From MGBC163016 sp964462135 (GTDB lineage: Bacteria; Actinomycetota; Coriobacteriia; Coriobacteriales; Eggerthellaceae), in the NCBI GenBank assembly GCA_964462135.1, contig CAYWWK010000028.1, positions 1 through 26,194 of the forward strand: 26,194 bases of DNA, given 5' to 3'. How positions within the stretch are numbered: the stretch's first letter is position 1; each line of letters begins with the position of its first letter. Under the pieces are notes generated by a model, which was given only the letters and a program-made list of their open reading frames with translations, had not been told where the DNA came from and searched no databases. Made by a program: the position numbers and the translations under genes. Positions 23,086 through 26,194 of the stretch are shown here, piece after piece.

Positions 23086-24111
23086 ATGGCTGACGAAAAG
23101 GTGATGCTGGGACACGGCAGCGGAGGGTCGATGATGAAGCGGATCATCGACGAGGTGTTCTTCGAGGCCTATGGCACCGATGAGCTTCTTGAAGGAAATG
23201 ACGCCGCGGTACTGCCAGCTTCAGAAACGCAGAAGCGCATCGCGTGCTCCACCGACTCATTCGTGGTGTCGCCCCTGTTCTTCCCCGGTGGAAACATCGG
23301 GCGGTTGGCTGTGTGCGGCACGGTGAACGATGTGGCGACATCGGGCGCTGTTCCGGCCTATCTTACCTGTGGCTTCATCTTGGAAGAAGGCCTTCCCATG
23401 GATGACCTTCGCCGGATATGCGCCTCCATGGCCGAGGCGGCGAAGGAGGCCGGCGTTCGCATCGTGACGGGTGATACGAAGGTGGTGAACCGAGGGCACG
23501 GGGATGGCGTTTTCATCAACACGAGCGGCATCGGATTCGTGGACGAGGGCATCAACCTGTCAGGGGCGAACATCCAACCAGGAGATGCCATCATCGTGAG
23601 TGGCACGCTGGGAGATCATGGCATCACCATCATGAGCTGTCGGGAGGGTCTTGGGTTCTCGGCGGACGTGGAAAGCGATGCGGCTCCCTTGAATGCCATG
23701 ATCGCGGAAGTGATCAGGCGGGCTCCATCGGTGCGCTGCTTTCGGGATCCAACACGGGGCGGTCTCGCTTCCACGCTCAATGAGCTGGCCGATCAGTCTG
23801 AGGTCGAGATCCTCATCGAGGAGGAGCGCATTCCCGTGAAACCGGCGGTAGCGGGAGCCTGTGAGATGCTTGGATACGATGTCTTGCAGGTGGCCAATGA
23901 GGGGAAGATGGTCTGCGCCGTTCCGCAGGAGGAAGCCGAGGCGGCACTTGCGGCCATGAGGAGCTCTGCCTATGGCAAGGATGCCTGCGTGATCGGGCAT
24001 GCGCAGGCCCTTGGTGAAGGTAGTCAGGCACGTGTGCTGTTGCGCACGGCTTTTGGAGGGACGCGCATTCTGGATATGCTGGTGGGAGAACAGCTTCCAC
24101 GGATCTGCTGA
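23086..24111 (+). CDS. hypE: Hydrogenase maturation protein HypE
   Basis: HypE works with HypF to make the cyanide ligands of the [NiFe]-hydrogenase iron: the C-terminal Cys is carbamoylated by HypF, then dehydrated using ATP. The 341-residue product starts MADEKVMLGHGSGGS, has the N-terminal AIRS/PurM-type fold (GNDAAVLP, STDSFVVSPLFFPGG, VNDVATSGA, GDTKVV) and the second half (RDPTRGGLA, NEGKMV), and ends precisely with PRIC, the essential terminal cysteine. GAGGAG lies a few bases upstream of the ATG. It sits alone after nikR; hypA-D, hypF and the hydrogenase itself are not in this window. Confidence 0.96.
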   Translation: MADEKVMLGHGSGGSMMKRIIDEVFFEAYGTDELLEGNDAAVLPASETQKRIACSTDSFVVSPLFFPGGNIGRLAVCGTVNDVATSGAVPAYLTCGFILEEGLPMDDLRRICASMAEAAKEAGVRIVTGDTKVVNRGHGDGVFINTSGIGFVDEGINLSGANIQPGDAIIVSGTLGDHGITIMSCREGLGFSADVESDAAPLNAMIAEVIRRAPSVRCFRDPTRGGLASTLNELADQSEVEILIEEERIPVKPAVAGACEMLGYDVLQVANEGKMVCAVPQEEAEAALAAMRSSAYGKDACVIGHAQALGEGSQARVLLRTAFGGTRILDMLVGEQLPRIC

Positions 24112-24133
24112 AAGCGTCATCACCGTGAGGGCA

Positions 24134-24157
24134 ACCGCTCCCTTGACCGCTCCCTTG
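24134..24157 (+). repeat. 12-bp tandem duplication
   Basis: ACCGCTCCCTTG occurs twice in perfect tandem (24134-24145 and 24146-24157), between the hypE stop and the ferredoxin promoter. It may be a replication slippage product; no function is visible. Confidence 0.7.
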
Positions 24158-24174
24158 ATTTTGTCGGTTCTCAG

Positions 24175-24202
24175 TTGACACCTTCCGTGGTCATGGTATC
24201 TT
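24175..24202 (+). promoter_or_regulatory. Sigma-A promoter of the ferredoxin gene
   Basis: A perfect -35 TTGACA (24175-24180) and -10 TATCTT (24197-24202) are separated by 16 bases, about 80 bases before the ferredoxin ATG. Confidence 0.7.
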
Positions 24203-24287
24203 TCGCCTGACTGCAGGGGAGCGTATGGCGCGAGGACCCTAGACCGAGGAATGCGCTCTTGCCTATAACCCGAGAGAAGGAGACGAA

Positions 24288-24476
24288 ATGTCACATCCAG
24301 TAATCGAAGCTGACGAGTGCATCGGCTGCGGCATCTGCGTTGACGCATGCCCCCAAGAGGTTCTCGAGGTAGTGGATGGTACGGCTGAGGCCGTGAATGA
24401 GGATGCCTGCATCGCCTGCGGGGATTGCGTTGAGGAATGCCCCATGGGCGCTATCCCTGAGATCGTCGAGGATTAG
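24288..24476 (+). CDS. 2[4Fe-4S] ferredoxin
   Basis: A 62-residue bacterial-type ferredoxin with two complete cluster motifs, CIGCGICVDACP and CIACGDCVEECP (eight cysteines in CxxCxxCxxxCP order). It carries low-potential electrons in the cytoplasm of anaerobes. AAGGAG precedes the ATG by six bases. A clear promoter lies upstream and an intrinsic terminator downstream, so it is a monocistronic and probably highly expressed gene. Its placement after hypE may be fortuitous, but a ferredoxin partner for hydrogenases or radical SAM enzymes would fit. Confidence 0.96.
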   Translation: MSHPVIEADECIGCGICVDACPQEVLEVVDGTAEAVNEDACIACGDCVEECPMGAIPEIVED

Positions 24477-24513
24477 TCCGGCAAGCATCAACTGAATACT
24501 CTATATATGTATG

Positions 24514-24538
24514 AGCGCGCCTGCGGGCGCGCTTTTTT
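24514..24538 (+). terminator. Intrinsic terminator of the ferredoxin gene
   Basis: AGCGCGCC (24514-24521) pairs with GGCGCGCT (24526-24533) around TGCG, followed by a run of six T. It is a textbook intrinsic terminator 37 bases past the stop. Confidence 0.95.
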
Positions 24539-24540
24539 GC

Positions 24541-24880
24541 ATGTTGGCAAGTCGACACCTACGACGGATAGCTTATGTTGCGGAGATGTTGCAGCCCGTT
24601 TCTATGCCAAAGGTTGGAGTGAATGGGTTCGGGTTCATGATGCTCCTTTGCAATTTTTGCATCTTTTGCAAAGAGCACATCAGGATCTTGAGTCATGCAT
24701 TGAGAGTGCTTCGCAGCGCAGATCATCAGATTCGTTTGCCGTTCGATGTGGACACGGGCATTGGCTTTCGGTTCGGCAACGGTTACGTGCAGGGGGAGAA
24801 ACGCTCCCATACGATCAGGGCTTTTCCTTGTTTAGGGGTATAGAGTTCACAAGGTGCACATATTTCAAGCATTTCTAACT
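24541..24880. other. Gene-free, lower-GC stretch before dnaK
   Basis: Roughly 340 bases without a convincing gene; overlapping open frames on both strands lack ribosome-binding sites and any recognisable domain. It holds a CACCTACGAC tract (24556-24565) also found at the edge of the REP cluster (18277-18286), and a hairpin with arms CTTTGCAA/TTGCAAAG (24646-24673). Base composition is visibly more AT-rich than the flanking genes. It may be a decayed gene or the long upstream region of dnaK. Confidence 0.5.
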
Positions 24881-24901
24881 AAAATAACTTGACATGTGCA
24901 C
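24854..24901. promoter_or_regulatory. Twin GTGCAC palindromes at the dnaK promoter
   Basis: GTGCACAT (24854-24861) and ATGTGCAC (24894-24901) form an inverted pair, each around the palindrome GTGCAC, with palindrome centres about 42 bases apart (close to four helical turns). The second lies in the spacer of the dnaK promoter. There is no CIRCE or HAIR-type site here. An operator role is possible but unproven. Confidence 0.4.
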
Positions 24902-24917
24902 ACTTAGATTTTATAGT
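24889..24917 (+). promoter_or_regulatory. Strong sigma-A promoter of dnaK
   Basis: TTGACA (24889-24894) and TATAGT (24912-24917) are separated by the ideal 17 bases. The predicted start lies about 40 bases before the dnaK ATG. Confidence 0.88.
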
Positions 24918-24962
24918 GGCGGCATAATAAACGAACAGAAGTACGAAGGAGAGGTAACTGAT

Positions 24963-26194
24963 ATGGGCAAGATACTTGGAATCGACCTGGGAACCACCAA
25001 TTCTGCCATGGCAGTCATGGAGGGTTCGGAGCCAGAGATCCTCGTCAATGCCGAAGGTGACCGCACTACCCCCTCAGTGGAAGGCTTCCGCAAGGACGGC
25101 GAACGCGTTGTGGGCAAGGCTGCAAAGAATCAGGCAGTCACGAATCCTGAGAACACCGTCTCTTCTGTCAAGCGCTTCATTGGCCGTTCATTCGATGAGA
25201 CCCCTGAAGAGCAGAAGACGGTTGCCTACAAGGTAGAGAAGGGCAAGGATGGTCGTGCCGTCATTGATATTGATGGGAAGTCCTACACCCCTGAGGAGAT
25301 CTCGGCCATGGTCCTCCAAAAGCTGAAGGCTGATGCTGAGAAGCAGACCGGTGACACCATCACGCAGGCCGTCATCACGGTGCCTGCATACTTCAACGAC
25401 GCTCAGCGCCAAGCAACGAAGGACGCAGGCAAGATCGCTGGCCTGAATGTCGAGCGCATCATCAACGAGCCTACGGCGGCAGCTTTGGCCTATGGCCTTG
25501 ACAAGGCAGACAAGGACGAGAAGATCCTCGTCTTCGACTTGGGCGGCGGTACGTTTGACGTTTCCGTGCTGGAATTGGGCGATGGCGTCTTCGAGGTTGC
25601 TTCAACCGCTGGCGACAACCATCTGGGTGGTGATGACTGGGATCAGCGCATCATCGATTGGCTGGCTGACAAGTTCCAGGCAGACACCGGCATTGACCTT
25701 CGCCAAGACAAGATGGCCATGCAGCGTCTGAAGGAGGCTGCCGAGAAGGCGAAGATGGAGCTTTCCTCCACCACGCAGACCAACATCAACCTGCCGTTCA
25801 TCACGGCCGGTGCAGATGGCCCGAAGCACTTGGACTACACGCTCACCCGTGTTGAGTTCCAGCAGATCACGAAGGACTTGCTGGAGCGGTGCAAGAAGCC
25901 GGTTGAGCAGGCGCTCAAGGATGCTGGCCTGAAGGCGGGGCAGTTGGATGAGGTCATTCTCGTCGGCGGTTCCACCCGTATGCCGGCAGTGCAGGAACTG
26001 GTCGAGCAGCTCACGGGCAAGAAGCCGAACATGACGGTGAATCCGGACGAGGTCGTGGCCATGGGTGCAGCCATCCAAGGCGGCGTTCTGTCGGGCGATG
26101 TCACGGGCATCCTGCTGTTGGATGTCACCCCGTTGTCGCTGGGCGTTGAGACCATGGGCGGCGTGATGACCAAGATGATCGAGCGCAACACCAC
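24963..26194 (+). CDS. dnaK: Chaperone DnaK (Hsp70), 3' truncated by window end
   Basis: The first 410 residues of DnaK are present, covering the ATPase domain and the linker. Landmarks are GKILGIDLGTTNSAMAVMEG (phosphate 1), VITVPAYFNDAQRQAT, NEPTAAALAYGLDK, LVFDLGGGTFDVSVL (phosphate 2), EVILVGGSTRMPAVQ (adenosine site), the linker at about 390 (LLLDVTPLSLGVET) and the start of the substrate-binding domain. The N-terminal domain lacks the longer insert of Gram-negative DnaK, as expected for Gram-positives. AGGAGAGG lies eight bases before the ATG. A near-consensus promoter drives it; grpE and dnaJ are expected downstream but are outside the window. Confidence 0.98.
   Translation, partial: MGKILGIDLGTTNSAMAVMEGSEPEILVNAEGDRTTPSVEGFRKDGERVVGKAAKNQAVTNPENTVSSVKRFIGRSFDETPEEQKTVAYKVEKGKDGRAVIDIDGKSYTPEEISAMVLQKLKADAEKQTGDTITQAVITVPAYFNDAQRQATKDAGKIAGLNVERIINEPTAAALAYGLDKADKDEKILVFDLGGGTFDVSVLELGDGVFEVASTAGDNHLGGDDWDQRIIDWLADKFQADTGIDLRQDKMAMQRLKEAAEKAKMELSSTTQTNINLPFITAGADGPKHLDYTLTRVEFQQITKDLLERCKKPVEQALKDAGLKAGQLDEVILVGGSTRMPAVQELVEQLTGKKPNMTVNPDEVVAMGAAIQGGVLSGDVTGILLLDVTPLSLGVETMGGVMTKMIERNT

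Noticed and set aside
24609..24640. MPKVGVNGFG peptide in a + strand frame, like the start of glyceraldehyde-3-phosphate dehydrogenase
   Set aside because: The similarity stops after about ten residues, the next conserved RIGR is missing, there is no ribosome-binding site, and the frame soon becomes unlike any dehydrogenase. Chance or at most a tiny relic.

Overview
The window reads like a piece of chromosome from a moderately GC-rich Gram-positive actinobacterium. It is most likely a member of the Coriobacteriia (Eggerthellaceae, Slackia/Eggerthella-like), an inference from several features together: an LAQTG sortase signal, CDP-glycerol-type polymer genes in a GC-rich genome, a CIRCE site at an hsp20 gene, NikR/HypE, LuxS, an isolated small 2[4Fe-4S] ferredoxin and many short two-component and efflux genes. 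No rRNA, tRNA, CRISPR array, phage gene or complete insertion sequence is visible. The only mobile-looking DNA is two copies of a ~130-bp inverted-repeat element and a cluster of short REP-like palindromes.

Layout. 1-3383 (+): 3' part of a large cell-wall-anchored surface protein. 3387-3545: first ~130-bp element plus a strong hairpin. 3578-8889 (-): response regulator, intramembrane-sensing histidine kinase, ABC ATPase and large FtsX permease, a peptide-sensing/detoxification type module. Matching 20-bp inverted repeats lie ahead of the regulator gene and ahead of the ABC genes and look like the regulator's operators. 8943-9072: second ~130-bp element. 9072-13050 (-): a sulfatase-superfamily membrane protein translationally coupled to a striking fusion of a YidC/Oxa1 insertase to a CDP-glycerol glycerophosphotransferase. 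13186-14082 (-): a MutY-like glycosylase lacking the Fe-S cysteines. 14209-15734 (-): a radical SAM protein whose first ~37 codons are in another frame. 16038-17987 (+): a DHA2-type MFS exporter fused to two CBS domains. 18000-18340: REP-like repeats and a terminator. 18403-19515 (-): DUF4190-type membrane protein. 19627-20851 (+): luxS and the SAH nucleosidase gene. 20962-21480 (-): hsp20 under a perfect CIRCE. 21683-22141 (-): unidentified protein. 22220-24111 (+): small helical protein, nikR, hypE. 24288-24476 (+): ferredoxin with its own promoter and terminator. 24963-26194 (+): 5' part of dnaK.

How genes work together. The two-component system probably drives both itself and the downstream ABC transporter through the paired operators. 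The YidC-glycerophosphotransferase fusion and the sulfatase-like protein probably act in one envelope phospho-polyol polymer pathway. Pfs and LuxS form the two-step detoxification of S-adenosylhomocysteine that yields homocysteine and the AI-2 precursor. NikR and HypE point to nickel homeostasis and [NiFe]-hydrogenase maturation. Hsp20 and DnaK are both chaperones but show different visible control: CIRCE for hsp20, and a near-consensus sigma-A promoter with twin GTGCAC palindromes for dnaK.

Limits: all family assignments are by eye from motifs. Residue positions are approximate, and promoter calls other than those of dnaK and the ferredoxin are tentative.
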